DNA of 64,000 nucleotides from Archangium lipolyticum (GCF_024623785.1 NZ_JANKBZ010000007.1:186001-250000), one strand, 5' to 3'; positions 15,914-25,225 are shown, counted from the first letter of the stretch. Translations and numbers: made by a program. The notes: generated from the letters alone by a model not told the origin.

Positions 15914-15934
15914 AAATGCAATCAAGTTGCATTT
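15914..15934. promoter_or_regulatory. Fur-family-like operator, site 4 (extended palindrome)
   Basis: The core TGCAATCAAGTTGCA (15917-15931) is extended on both sides by matching A/T bases, giving nine-base arms around a five-base centre. A wider GCCACGT (15901-15907) / ACGTGGC (15940-15946) inverted repeat encloses it. It lies about 70 bp upstream of the 15269-15847 lipoprotein gene and could also affect the divergent permease gene. Confidence 0.65.
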
Positions 15935-16090
15935 GTGGGACGTGGCGTTTTTTCCGGGAAGCCCGCTCCGGCCCGAGGGGGAGGGCAGCCAGCCGGGCGG
16001 GCGGTCGTCATCCCGGCGGTGCACTGCCGTTCGGGTCGACGGAGGCGCAACTTCCCCGGAGCCCACACGGGGAAGGGAAAGGGAGGGGGC

Positions 16091-17275
16091 GTGGATTCAG
16101 ATAGGCCCGTTCGACCGCCAGTCGAGCCGGTGAATGATCGCGAGCCGGTGCCGGTGCCGCGTTCTCAGGTGACGGTGAAGACGGTTCTCACCATCTGCGC
16201 CACGGTGGTGGGAGTGCTGGCGGCCATCTACCTGCTGTTCCACGGCATCGTCACCATCACCCTCTGTGTGACGGCCATCCTCCTGGCGGTGGCGTTCAAC
16301 CACGGCGTGGAGCGCCTGGAGAAGTGGGGGCTGAGGCGGCCGGTGGCCATCGGGGTGGTGATCTCCCTGTGCCTGGGAGCGCTCGTGGGCGTGAGCTTCC
16401 TCATCATCCCTTCCGCGGTGGCGCAGGTCCGGGAGATGGCCGTGCGCTTGCCGGAGCTCAACGCACGCATCCACGAGACCCGGATCTTCCAGTGGCTCGA
16501 CGCACGCATCCACATCGATCAGCGGCTGGGGACGCTCGGCCAGGGGAACCCGGGGCTCTTCCAGCAGGCGGTGGATCCGGCGCTGCGCATGGTGGGAAGC
16601 GTGCTGGCCGGACTGGGTGCCTTCGTCACCGTGCTCTTCCTCGTCGTCTTCATGCTCATCTATGGCGGCTCGGTGGTGCGGGGACTGCTCGCCGAGTCCC
16701 TCCCGGCCCACCGCCAGCGCTACGAGCGGGTGCTGGGCAAGGTCTACACCTCCGTGGGCGGCTACCTCAGCGGACTGGCCCTCATCGCCGTGGTGAACGC
16801 CACCTGCACCACCCTCTTCCTGGCCATCCTCGGCGTGCCCTTCTTCCTACCGCTCGGCATCCTCTCCGGACTGGGCAGCCTCATCCCCCTGCTGGGCGCC
16901 ACCATGGCCGGCGCGGTCCTCTGCCTGGTGGCGCTCGCCTCGGGCAGTGCCTGGGACGCGCTGGCGGTCTTCGTCTTCGCCGTGCTCTACCAGCAGTTCG
17001 AGAACCACGCGCTGGCGCCCATCGTCTACAAGCGCACCGTGGAGCTCAACCCGCTGGTGACGTTGCTCGGCATCATCCTCTTCGCCGAGCTGGCCGGTGT
17101 GCTCGGGGCCTTCCTCGCGGTGCCCATCGTGGGCACCTGTCAGATCGTCATCCGCGAGCTGCTCCTCCTGCGGCGCGAGCGCCTGGGCCTGCCCTTGAAG
17201 GGAGACGTGGCCGCGGAGCTCGAGAAGCGAGGCCGCTGGCGTCCCAACTTCTGGCGCCGGCCCCGGCACGTGTGA
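16091..17275 (+). CDS. AI-2E family transporter (PerM-like permease)
   Basis: This 394-residue inner-membrane protein has about eight transmembrane segments: TVLTICATVVGVLAAIYLLF, then VTAILLAVAFNHGVERLEKW with a Glu/Arg pair, a long periplasmic helical region (about 95-150), and a second membrane block with GGYLSGLALIAVVNATCTTL, GILSGLGSLIPLLGATMAGA and PIVGTCQIVIREL. These are hallmarks of the AI-2E/PerM family, some members of which work as Na+/H+ antiporters. A GTG at 16091 after a purine-rich run is taken as start; an ATG/GTG about 14 codons later is possible. The substrate cannot be predicted. Confidence 0.85.
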   Translation: MDSDRPVRPPVEPVNDREPVPVPRSQVTVKTVLTICATVVGVLAAIYLLFHGIVTITLCVTAILLAVAFNHGVERLEKWGLRRPVAIGVVISLCLGALVGVSFLIIPSAVAQVREMAVRLPELNARIHETRIFQWLDARIHIDQRLGTLGQGNPGLFQQAVDPALRMVGSVLAGLGAFVTVLFLVVFMLIYGGSVVRGLLAESLPAHRQRYERVLGKVYTSVGGYLSGLALIAVVNATCTTLFLAILGVPFFLPLGILSGLGSLIPLLGATMAGAVLCLVALASGSAWDALAVFVFAVLYQQFENHALAPIVYKRTVELNPLVTLLGIILFAELAGVLGAFLAVPIVGTCQIVIRELLLLRRERLGLPLKGDVAAELEKRGRWRPNFWRRPRHV

Positions 17276-17361
17276 AGGGAGGACGGCATGCCTCGGGACG
17301 TCATGGACTCGGATGGACCCACCTGGCCGGGAGCAGTGAGCCTCCGGCCCGGCACCACCGC

Positions 17362-18168
17362 TCAGGGCTCGGGGCGGTAGAGGGCCGCCGTGCGCTGGGC
17401 CAGGAAGCCGCGCGGGAGCATCCTCGCGGCCAGGGCCAGCGTCTGGTTGATCAGCCCGGGCACGTAGAGCTCCCTGCGGTGGATGAAGGCCCGCACCGCG
17501 TGCGCGGATGCCTGCTCGGCCGTCATCATCCCCAGCTCCCCCGCCTTGAAGCGGTTGGACAGCCCCGTCCTGTCCAGCATCTCCGTGGAGATGCCGCCCG
17601 GAACGAAGACGGTGACGGACACGCCCGTGTGCCGCACCTCCTGCGCCAGCGCCTGGCCATAGCTGGTGACGAAGGCCTTGGTGCCGCTGTAGGCCGCCTG
17701 GTACGGCACCGGGATGATGCTCGCCATGCTCGACACGAGCATCACTCCGCCCTTCATCCCCCGCTCGACGAGGTAGCTCATGAAGAGCGTGGACAGGCGC
17801 ACCATGCTGGTGACGTTGGTGTTCAGCATGGACTGGAACTCGCTCCAGCTCAGCTTCAGCGCCTCGCCCCAGTACGTCACCCCGGCGTTGAGGACCACGG
17901 CGTGGATGTCCCGCTCGCGCGTGGCCTCGGTGAAGACGCGCTCCACGTCCTCCGGGTGTGACAGGTCGGCCGTGATGCAGGCCGCCTGCACCCCGTGGCG
18001 CGAGCGCAGCTCCTCGCACAGCGCCTCCAACCGGTCGCGCCTCCGCGCCACCACGAGCACGTTGCCGCCATGGTCCCTCGCGATGGACCGGGCGATCTCC
18101 ACGCCCAGCCCCGACGAGGCTCCGGTGACGAGGGTCCACTTCCCTCGAAGCTCCAGCTTCTGACTCAT
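17362..18168 (-). CDS. Short-chain dehydrogenase/reductase
   Basis: This 268-residue classical SDR has a Rossmann motif TGASSGLG (about 16-23), a cofactor-preference Arg-rich turn VARRRDRLEAL suggesting NADP(H), NAGVTYWG, the catalytic Ser in VSSMASIIPVP and the Tyr-Lys pair in YSGTKAFV. The C-terminal extension (YVPGLINQTLALAARMLPRG) looks membrane-associating, as in acyl or sterol reductases. An ATG at 18168 is preferred to a GTG three codons upstream because GGG lies at suitable spacing. It converges on the AI-2E gene across 86 bp. The substrate is unknown. Confidence 0.85.
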   Translation of the reverse strand: MSQKLELRGKWTLVTGASSGLGVEIARSIARDHGGNVLVVARRRDRLEALCEELRSRHGVQAACITADLSHPEDVERVFTEATRERDIHAVVLNAGVTYWGEALKLSWSEFQSMLNTNVTSMVRLSTLFMSYLVERGMKGGVMLVSSMASIIPVPYQAAYSGTKAFVTSYGQALAQEVRHTGVSVTVFVPGGISTEMLDRTGLSNRFKAGELGMMTAEQASAHAVRAFIHRRELYVPGLINQTLALAARMLPRGFLAQRTAALYRPEP

Positions 18169-18225
18169 GTCTCGCACCCTACAGGAACGCCCGGGATGTT
18201 GAAGGACTCGTTCCTCGCCCCCGGC

Positions 18226-19665
18226 TCACGCCGCCAGCGGAGGTGCCCCGGTGGCACCCGCCTGCTCCTCGCCTCCGGGGGAGACCGTTCCGCTCCCCTC
18301 CGCCGGGTGGCTCCCCAGCGAGGCGACGACCGCCGCGAGCACCGTGGCGCCCACCTGGTAGTAGTAGTTGCAGAACGCTTGGCGGCCCAGGAAGAAGAAG
18401 ACCCCGAAGGCCAGGGCGCTCCCCAGCAGCAGCACCTCCGGCCCCCGGCGGCGGTGCCTCAGCGCCAGGGCCCAGATGCCCAGGGCGCCCGCGAACCCCA
18501 GCCAGCCAGGCAGCGACTGCCCCCGGTGGAGGAACCACGCCGTCAGCGAGAGCGAGTCCGGCCGGAAGGGGTTGGTCAGGTGGTGCACCACCAGGTCCCT
18601 CCACAGCCCTCCCGGCGTCCACGCGAGGAAGGGGACGAAGGTGGCCGCCGCCGTCCCCACCGCGACGGCCACGTGACGCCAGACCGGGCCGGGCAACAGC
18701 AGGGCGAGGGGCAGGTACAGCACGAAGTGCTGCTTCGTCGCGCACAGCAGACCCAGCGCCACCGCCGCGGCCGTCCTCCGGCCTTCGCCCAGGAAGTAGA
18801 CGAAGGCCCCGAGGAAGGGCAGCGCGAGTGGCTCGCCCCAGGCCTGCTCCAGCGTGAAGAGTCCTCTCGGGTGGAAGACGAGGCAGGCCACGAGCAGCTC
18901 GGGCAGCGGATCTCCCGGCTCCACCCGGCGCCGCGCGGCACGCCAGAAGAAGAAGGCCCCCAGCAGGAGGCACGCGAGCTGGGCGTGCCGGGTCTCCCCC
19001 GTGACGGCATACGCGGCGGTGGTGAGGAGCAGGTTGAGCGGCGGGTAGGCGTAGGAGTCGATCTCCCTCGCGAAGCTGTAGGAGTCGATGGTTCGCAGGG
19101 CACCGCCGTACACCGGCAGGCCGCTCAGGAGCGCTTTCGCCCCCTGCTGGTGGACCTCCCAGACGTCGATGTGCGGTGCGGGGGACGCGGCGATGAGCTG
19201 CCACCCGAGCGCGAGCGGGAGGGCGAAGATGCCCACCGTGCGCACCGCATGGAGGCGCCGGGTGGTTCGTGAAGCGGAGTCCGGTGGCACGGCACAGCTC
19301 CCCACGAGCAGCACCGCGAGCCCACCCAGGAGCGCGAAGGGCCGGAGGTCCGTCCCGGCTCTCAGGTTGGTACCCGGCTCGAGGACCAGGTCGTACAGGG
19401 TGAAGAATGCCGCCACGCCCCACGCCCAGGCTCGTGTCCTGGCTCGTGCCACCTCCGCCCGCACCGGACGTGTGATGCCCAGTCCCACCAGCCAGAGCAG
19501 CAGGATGCCTCCGACCAGGAAGATGAAGTCGCCGTTGTAGTGCCCTCTCGTCCGCGCCAGCGCGAAGCCCAGCAGCGCATGGCCCGCCAGGGCCATGGGC
19601 CCGAGCCATCCTTGTGATCCGGAGGCGGGAGATGGGGGGGGTGCCAGGGTGATGGGCGCGGTCAT
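18226..19665 (-). CDS. Polytopic membrane protein, probable GT87/GT-C-type glycosyltransferase
   Basis: About 479 residues with roughly ten hydrophobic segments. Features of DUF2029/GT87-type polyprenol-sugar transferases are an early periplasmic loop with acidic and His residues (APHIDVWEVHQQGAKALLSG), then VYGGALRTIDSY and YAYPPLNLLLTTAAYAVTG, which resembles the YxYPP motif of that family, and later ATKQHFVLYLPLALLL. It would transfer a sugar from a lipid carrier at the periplasmic face. An ATG at 19665 is used; a GTG five codons upstream is possible. The function is inferred from motifs only. Confidence 0.65.
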   Translation of the reverse strand: MTAPITLAPPPSPASGSQGWLGPMALAGHALLGFALARTRGHYNGDFIFLVGGILLLWLVGLGITRPVRAEVARARTRAWAWGVAAFFTLYDLVLEPGTNLRAGTDLRPFALLGGLAVLLVGSCAVPPDSASRTTRRLHAVRTVGIFALPLALGWQLIAASPAPHIDVWEVHQQGAKALLSGLPVYGGALRTIDSYSFAREIDSYAYPPLNLLLTTAAYAVTGETRHAQLACLLLGAFFFWRAARRRVEPGDPLPELLVACLVFHPRGLFTLEQAWGEPLALPFLGAFVYFLGEGRRTAAAVALGLLCATKQHFVLYLPLALLLPGPVWRHVAVAVGTAAATFVPFLAWTPGGLWRDLVVHHLTNPFRPDSLSLTAWFLHRGQSLPGWLGFAGALGIWALALRHRRRGPEVLLLGSALAFGVFFFLGRQAFCNYYYQVGATVLAAVVASLGSHPAEGSGTVSPGGEEQAGATGAPPLAA

Positions 19666-19754
19666 CCGGTGGGCGCGCACCTTATCACCCGGGCCGTGTA
19701 CCTCGATGCCCGGGGTCCTCCTCTTCCACTCGGAAGAGGAGGACGGTGACGAAT

Positions 19755-19788
19755 ACCCTCACCCCGACCCTCTCCCGGAGGGAGAGGG
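19755..19788. repeat. Dispersed palindromic repeat, copy 3 (intergenic)
   Basis: Identical over 34 bp (and a few flanking bases) to the copy at 9309-9342: ACCCTCACCCCGACCCTCTC, then CCGGAGGGAGAGGG. It sits between the upstream ends of two minus-strand genes and can form a CCCTCTCCC/GGGAGAGGG hairpin. Confidence 0.85.
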
Positions 19789-19852
19789 AGGGGGTGGGGC
19801 AGGGCGGTGGGGCCGAGAGGGGCAGGGGGGGTTGCCCGCTTGCTTCGTTCGG

Positions 19853-20953
19853 CTACGGCGCCGCCGGGTCCAGCAGCGACATGATCCAGCCCGCGCGCTC
19901 GTGGCCCCACTTGTTCCACTGCGGATTCTGGCCGTTCACGATCTGCGCGTCCGTGAAGTCCGCACCGCCCGAGCCCGAGCCCGTTCCTCCGAAGAAGCCC
20001 ACCGACACCGTGGACGACAGGTAGTACGTCGGGTGCGTGTTGTCCGACTGGATGTAGTCGTAGCTCGTGCTCGAGTTGGCGAAGTGCGTGTTCGCGTCGC
20101 GCAGCGTCGAGCTCAGCGTCGAGGTGACTCGCGTCACGTACGCCGCCTCCGTCTCGCCCGAGCGGTAGCGGATCGCGTCCCGGTCGATCTGCCCGTCACC
20201 GTTCGAGTCGTAGTCGGCCGCCATGTACTCGGCGAAGGCATCCGCGCACTTGAAGCCGTACTTCTCCGCCAGGCTACACGTCCGCCAGTTGCTCTTGGCC
20301 AGGTACGGCAGGAACTTGCCCCGCTTGTTGATCCGGGTTCCCGTCGCCGGATCCGTGCAGTTGGTCTGCACGTTGTCCGCGTCGAAGCCCGGATAGTAGA
20401 TGTTCATCACGATCTTCGCCTTGGCCGCCGTCGCATACGTGTTGATGGCCTGCATGGCCTTCTCCGTATACGAGGTGCAGTTGGCCAGCGCCGTGTCCAG
20501 GCCGGAATAGTTGCACGTGCCCGTCTGGTCCGTGAACGCGGAGCGCGCCTGCAGGTAGTCGTTACCGCACATCTCGAACATCACCACGCGGGTGTTGCTC
20601 GTCTGCATGTACGAGCGCTCGGCGACGATCTTGTTGTTGTAGATGTCGCTGGCGACCGCGCCCGACTTCGTGCGCCGGAAGATCTCGATGTTGGCGTTGA
20701 AGTCCTTGGCCAGGTACTCGGCCTCGACGTTCGGCGCCGAGCGCCGCGCCACGCTGCTCAGCGAGCCGTTGTAGCCCGCGAAGATCGAATCTCCATACGC
20801 CACGACGCGGTACGTCGAGGTCGCGCCGCTGCGGTTGAGGGTCCACGAAACGTTCTGGTTGATGGTGCTCGCGAGCGCGTCGCTGCCCACCGTGAGGCTG
20901 GCCGCGAGCGCAACGGCAAGGGATACCCCTTGCCCGTTGATACGAGAGAACAT
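19853..20953 (-). CDS. Secreted SGNH-family hydrolase
   Basis: This 366-residue exported protein has a signal peptide cleaved near SDALAS. It contains the SGNH blocks: catalytic Ser in VVAYGDSIFAGY (block I), Gly in block II, Asn in MFEMCGNDYLQ (block III) and the Asp-His pair in SDNTHPTYY (block V). It is longer than simple lipolytic members (about 200 residues) and contains two internal Cys pairs and a Ca-like DYDSNGDGQIDRD loop. It would hydrolyse an ester or acetyl group on a lipid or polysaccharide outside the cell. AGGAG lies five bases before the ATG. Confidence 0.85.
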   Translation of the reverse strand: MFSRINGQGVSLAVALAASLTVGSDALASTINQNVSWTLNRSGATSTYRVVAYGDSIFAGYNGSLSSVARRSAPNVEAEYLAKDFNANIEIFRRTKSGAVASDIYNNKIVAERSYMQTSNTRVVMFEMCGNDYLQARSAFTDQTGTCNYSGLDTALANCTSYTEKAMQAINTYATAAKAKIVMNIYYPGFDADNVQTNCTDPATGTRINKRGKFLPYLAKSNWRTCSLAEKYGFKCADAFAEYMAADYDSNGDGQIDRDAIRYRSGETEAAYVTRVTSTLSSTLRDANTHFANSSTSYDYIQSDNTHPTYYLSSTVSVGFFGGTGSGSGGADFTDAQIVNGQNPQWNKWGHERAGWIMSLLDPAAP

Positions 20954-21286
20954 GACGGCTCCTGGAATGTCGGGATTACTTCGTGAGTCGGGGGCTCGGC
21001 TGATTCGCCGGCTTCAGGGATATAACAGAAAGATTGCAGAATAAGAAATCATTGGGAGGCCGGTAACCCCGATTAGGCTGCTCCCAAGTGTTTGCTGGTG
21101 AAGACTCACGAAACACAACGCAGTGCGCCACGAGTGAGCGTGGAGCCCGTAGCGTCTCCCACGCGCCAGTGGCGTGGTCCTGGCGTCGCATGGATGCGGT
21201 GCGCCATTTCACGGTACGAAGCGATGGGCACCATCCATGTGTCTGTTGTCGAAGGGGGGGCCGGGGGCACGACGCCTGGCCGGAAC
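20954..21286. other. Divergent promoter region between SGNH hydrolase and histidine kinase
   Basis: About 330 bp with a locally AT-richer part (21010-21060). It must carry both promoters. No inverted repeat or clear sigma-54 site was found. The kinase start is uncertain, so part of this segment may be coding. Confidence 0.4.
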
Positions 21287-23290
21287 ATGCACCGATTGGT
21301 CTCCACCGCCGCCGCAATGGTGCTCATCCCCGTGTTGATCGCGGTGGGGGGGCTGGTGGTGGTGCTCCAGGTGGTTCAGCGGGAACGAGACGCACTGCGT
21401 CGTTACACCGTCGCCGCCGAGCGGGCCCTGGATGCCGAGCGCCTGCACGCGGAGCGTGTGCTCGCGGGCCAGGCGCCGGACGAGGAGCTTCAGCTGTTGT
21501 TGCGCACCCGGCGGGATGAGATGGATTCCGCGCGGGACGGGGCCCGACAGTGGATTGACCGGGCGGTGGGGGTGTACCTGCTGGGGGTGCCCTTCGCCAT
21601 GTCGGTGCTGGTGGCGCAGGCGGTGCTCGTGGTGCGCGAGTTCCGCCGCACCCGGGACGCACGGGAGGTGGCGGAGCGCAACGTGGCGGAGCGCGCGGCG
21701 TCGGAGGCCCGGTTCGCGGGCATCGTCTCCATCGCCGTGGATGCCATCATCTCCATCGACGAGGCGCAGCGCGTCACCATCTTCAACTCCGGGGCCGAGG
21801 CCATCTTCGGCTACAGCGCGTCGGAGATGCTTGGCCAGCCATTCGACAGGCTCATCCCCGAGCGCTTCAGGGCCAACCACCATCGGTTCGTCCAGGCCTT
21901 CGTCGAGGGGCACGAGCAGGCCCGGGGAATGGGGGAGCGCCGGCTCGTCCTCGGTCTGCGCAAGAGCGGGGAGGAGTTTCCCGCCGAAGCCGCCATCTCC
22001 AAGCTCGAGGTGGACGGCAGGCGCATCCTGACGGTCATCCTGCGGGACGTCTCCGCCCGCCAGCGGGTGGAGGAGGAGCAGCGCTTGCTGGCGAGGGCAG
22101 GGGAGATCCTCTCCTCCTCTCTCGACATCGAGCGGACGCTCTCCAGTATCGCCCGGATCGCGGTGCAGTCCGTCGCGGACTGGTGTCTCGTCTACCTGCA
22201 GGAGGGCGAGCAGGTGCGCCGATCCGAGGTGGCCCACCGCATGCCCGAGCAGCAGGAGGTAGCGGAGGCGCTCCAGCGCATCCCCCTCGATTTCCAGCAG
22301 TCCCGCTTCGTGCACGAGGTGATGTCGCGCCGGGAGCCGCTGCTCGTTCCCCACGTGCTGGCCGAGCAGCTCACGGCCATGATGCAGAGCCCCGAGCACC
22401 TCTCGCTGCTCCACCGGCTGGAGCCTCGTTCGCTCATGTGTGTCCCGCTCGGGGCGGGCGAGCGGTCTCTCGGGGCCCTCCTGTTCATCTCCTCCGCTCC
22501 CGGGCGTGCCTATGACGCGGCGGACCTGGAGTTCGCGCGGGGGTTGGGGAGGCTCGCCAGCCTGGCGGTCGAGAACGCGCGCCTGTACCAGTCCGCGCGC
22601 CACGCCACCCATGCTCGCGACGAGGTGCTGGGCATCGTGGCCCATGATCTGCGCAGCCCGTTGAACGCCATCGTCCTCAGCACCCAGTTGTTGCAGCGGC
22701 AGGCGGGAGAGCGGAGCCAGGAGCTGCTGGGGACGATCCTCTCCTCCGCCCGGCGCATGAGCCGGTTGATCGACGACCTGCTGGACGTGACCCGGATGGA
22801 GGCGGGGAAGCTGTCCCTCAACCCGAGCCCACAACCCACCGCGGCCCTCCTCCGGGATGCCGTCGAGGCGGCGCGCCCGCAGGCCGGAGAGGTCCAGCTG
22901 GTGCTCGGGGAGATTCCAGAGCTACCGCCGGTGTTCGTGGATCGCGACCGGCTCCTGCAGGTCTTCTCCAACCTGCTGGGCAACGCGCTGAAGTTCACCC
23001 CGCCCGGAGGCGAGGTGCGGGTCGGTGCCCGGATGGAGGGCGAGGCCGTCTGCTTCTTCGTGCGTGACACCGGGCCGGGCATCTCCCCGGAGGTGCTCGA
23101 GCGCATCTTCGATCGCTTCTGGCAGCTGGACCGGAGTGACCGCCGCGGGGCCGGGCTCGGGTTGTCCATCGCCAAGGGACTCATCGAGGCTCACGGCGGG
23201 AAGATCCGCGTGAGCAGCGAGCCGGGCCACGGCAGCACCTTCTTCTTCACCGTGCCCGTCGTGCCCAGGGCTCCCGGGGCCTCGGCCTGA
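21287..23290 (+). CDS. Hybrid-input sensor histidine kinase (membrane, PAS, GAF)
   Basis: About 667 residues. Two membrane segments (about 5-30 and 100-125) enclose a short periplasmic helix. A PAS domain follows (IVSIAVDAIISIDEAQRVTI...NSGAEAIFGYSASEMLG), then a GAF domain (about 290-440), then HisKA with H-box VLGIVAHDLRSPLNAIV. The HATPase part has N-box FSNLLGNALKFTPPGG, G1 VRDTGPGIS and G2 GAGLGLSIAKG. It would autophosphorylate in response to a cytosolic ligand or redox signal. No response regulator is adjacent, so it is an orphan kinase, common in myxobacteria. The ATG at 21287 just before the first membrane segment is preferred; one at 21224 is possible. Confidence 0.9.
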   Translation: MHRLVSTAAAMVLIPVLIAVGGLVVVLQVVQRERDALRRYTVAAERALDAERLHAERVLAGQAPDEELQLLLRTRRDEMDSARDGARQWIDRAVGVYLLGVPFAMSVLVAQAVLVVREFRRTRDAREVAERNVAERAASEARFAGIVSIAVDAIISIDEAQRVTIFNSGAEAIFGYSASEMLGQPFDRLIPERFRANHHRFVQAFVEGHEQARGMGERRLVLGLRKSGEEFPAEAAISKLEVDGRRILTVILRDVSARQRVEEEQRLLARAGEILSSSLDIERTLSSIARIAVQSVADWCLVYLQEGEQVRRSEVAHRMPEQQEVAEALQRIPLDFQQSRFVHEVMSRREPLLVPHVLAEQLTAMMQSPEHLSLLHRLEPRSLMCVPLGAGERSLGALLFISSAPGRAYDAADLEFARGLGRLASLAVENARLYQSARHATHARDEVLGIVAHDLRSPLNAIVLSTQLLQRQAGERSQELLGTILSSARRMSRLIDDLLDVTRMEAGKLSLNPSPQPTAALLRDAVEAARPQAGEVQLVLGEIPELPPVFVDRDRLLQVFSNLLGNALKFTPPGGEVRVGARMEGEAVCFFVRDTGPGISPEVLERIFDRFWQLDRSDRRGAGLGLSIAKGLIEAHGGKIRVSSEPGHGSTFFFTVPVVPRAPGASA

Positions 23291-23306
23291 CGCTCACACG
23301 GGGCGC

Positions 23307-23741
23307 TCAGCGTACGAGCCGCAGCGCGCGATAGCCCGGCACCTCCGCCGCGCGTGCCCGGACCTCGAACCAGTTGTCGCGGTACGGATGGCCTCCGCGC
23401 GTGAACTGCCACAGCGAGGCGAGGCCGTAGAGGGGGAGGAACAGCGGGCCGAGGAAGAGGGTCTGCACCACGTGCGCGCGCTCGTGACGCATCAGCCGGA
23501 TCTGCCTCGGGCCGTCCGCTCCCGCGTAGGTCACCACTGCGCCCAGGGCGAAGGCGTTGATGTGGAAGCGGCGCATGTACCAGCCGAGTGGACTGTCCGG
23601 CACGACGACGAAGTGGAGGATTCCCTCGTCGTCCACCGAGTCGAGCTGGGTGAAGGGCAGGGTCAACAGCAGCCCCACCAGTGTCACCGGGAGCGCCCAG
23701 AGATAGCCCGCGAGCCAGAGCACCTTCCTCATGCCATTCAT
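23307..23741 (-). CDS. Small membrane protein with an HExxH motif
   Basis: This 144-residue protein has an N-terminal hydrophobic helix (VLWLAGYLWALPVTLVGLLL), then a soluble part with RLMRHERAHVVQTLFLGPLF, where HERAH fits the zinc-metallopeptidase HExxH pattern, followed by another hydrophobic stretch and GGHPYRDNWFEVRAR. No third ligand can be assigned with confidence. It may be a minimal membrane-bound metalloprotease-like protein or a structural relative without activity. GGAG lies ten bases before the ATG at 23741. It converges with the kinase gene 16 bp away. Confidence 0.6.
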   Translation of the reverse strand: MNGMRKVLWLAGYLWALPVTLVGLLLTLPFTQLDSVDDEGILHFVVVPDSPLGWYMRRFHINAFALGAVVTYAGADGPRQIRLMRHERAHVVQTLFLGPLFLPLYGLASLWQFTRGGHPYRDNWFEVRARAAEVPGYRALRLVR

Positions 23742-23866
23742 GATGCCAGCTCTCCAGGGAAGAGTTGCGAGCCGTGTCCACCTACCGGGGCTGAGCTGGC
23801 TTCTTCCTGACAGCTCGCCGTGAAGACAGGTCAACCGGACAACCGCCGCGTGTAAGACGTCCGGTC

Positions 23867-25225
23867 ATGGCGGATGGCGAAGACACACCTTCCTCGCAAC
23901 CGGCGCTGGCCCGGACCATGGGGCTCACGACGTTGGTGGTCTACGGCGTGGGCGACATGCTCGGGGCTGGCATCTACGGTCTGATTGGCAAGGCCGCCGG
24001 CCTCATGGGCAACGCCGTCTGGCTGGCGTTCTCCCTGGCGATGCTCGTCGCCCTGCTGACGGGCTTGAGCTACGCCAACATCGGCTCGCGCTACCCCCGC
24101 GCGGCGGGCGCGCCCTATGTCGTCCATCGCGCCTTCCGGGCCCCGTTCATCTCGTATGTCATCGGGCTGGGCGTGGCGGCCTCTGGCCTGACGTCCATGG
24201 CCACCGGCTCGCGTGTCATCGCGGGCTACGTGCAGTCCCTGGGCGTGCGGCTGCCGACCGGCGTCCTGGTCGTTGCGTTCCTGGTGCTGCTGTCGCTCGT
24301 CGTCTTCCGGGGCATCCGCGAGAGCACGTGGATGAACATCCTCTGTACAACCGTCGAGCTCACCGGACTGCTGATCATCATCGTGGTGGGTGTGCGCTAC
24401 TGGGGCTCGGTGAACTACCTCGAGACGCCAGCCACGGCGGGGGAGGGGAGCGTGGCGGCCGGCATCTCCGCGGGCCTGCTGCTCCAGGGCGCGGTGCTGA
24501 CGTTCTTCTCGTTCATCGGCTTCGAGGACATCCTCAACGTCGCCGAGGAGGTGAAGCGTCCCCGTACGACCCTGCCGCTGGGGTTGCTCCTGGCGCTGCT
24601 GATCGCCACGTGCCTCTACATCCTGGTGGCGATCTCCGCCGTGTCGGTGCTGCCCTACCGCGAGCTGAGCCAGTCGAAGGCCGCGCTGGTGGACGTGGTG
24701 CGCAAGGCGGCGCCCGCCTTTCCTCCCATCCTCTTCACGGGCATCAGCATCTTCGCGGTCGCCAACACGGCCCTGCTGAACTACGTCATGGGCTCCCGGT
24801 TGTTGTATGGCATGGCGCGTCAGGGATTGCTGCCGGCCTGGTTGGGCCGGGTCCATCCCGTCCGACGCACGCCGCATGCCGCCATCCTCGTCCTGCTGGG
24901 AATCGTGCTGACCCTGGCCCTGGCGGGGGACATCCGGCAGCTCGCCGACGCCACGTCGCTGCTGCTGCTGGGCGCCTTCGTGCTGGTGAACGGCGCGTTG
25001 CTGGTGCTGAAGCTCCGCCCGGGCGAGCCTCGGGGGGCCTTCGAGGTTCCGGTGTTCGTCCCCGCGGCCGGCGTGCTGGTGTGTCTGGTGATGATCGTTG
25101 GCAGGGTCCTCGGCCGTGAGGCGGATGCCCGCGCTCCGCTCATCGCGGGCGGTGTCGTCGTGGGGATCTCCCTGCTGTATGCCCTCCGGCGGCCGAGGCA
25201 CGTGGTGCTGGACGAGGCACCGTGA
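23867..25225 (+). CDS. APC-superfamily amino acid permease
   Basis: This 452-residue protein has about twelve membrane segments. The first reads VYGVGDMLGAGIYGLIGKAA, the conserved G-x-G-I-[YF] unwound substrate site of APC transporters, and later SFIGFEDILNVAEEVKRPRT matches the F.GFE....EE.KNP..T signature. It would import an amino acid or amine with protons or by exchange; the substrate is not predictable. It is transcribed divergently from the HExxH protein with 125 bp between. Confidence 0.9.
   Translation: MADGEDTPSSQPALARTMGLTTLVVYGVGDMLGAGIYGLIGKAAGLMGNAVWLAFSLAMLVALLTGLSYANIGSRYPRAAGAPYVVHRAFRAPFISYVIGLGVAASGLTSMATGSRVIAGYVQSLGVRLPTGVLVVAFLVLLSLVVFRGIRESTWMNILCTTVELTGLLIIIVVGVRYWGSVNYLETPATAGEGSVAAGISAGLLLQGAVLTFFSFIGFEDILNVAEEVKRPRTTLPLGLLLALLIATCLYILVAISAVSVLPYRELSQSKAALVDVVRKAAPAFPPILFTGISIFAVANTALLNYVMGSRLLYGMARQGLLPAWLGRVHPVRRTPHAAILVLLGIVLTLALAGDIRQLADATSLLLLGAFVLVNGALLVLKLRPGEPRGAFEVPVFVPAAGVLVCLVMIVGRVLGREADARAPLIAGGVVVGISLLYALRRPRHVVLDEAP

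Noticed and set aside
17325-17349. GGCCGG/CCGGCC hairpin between the convergent AI-2E and SDR genes as a terminator
   Set aside because: Thirteen-base loop and no T-run on either side; too weak to call.
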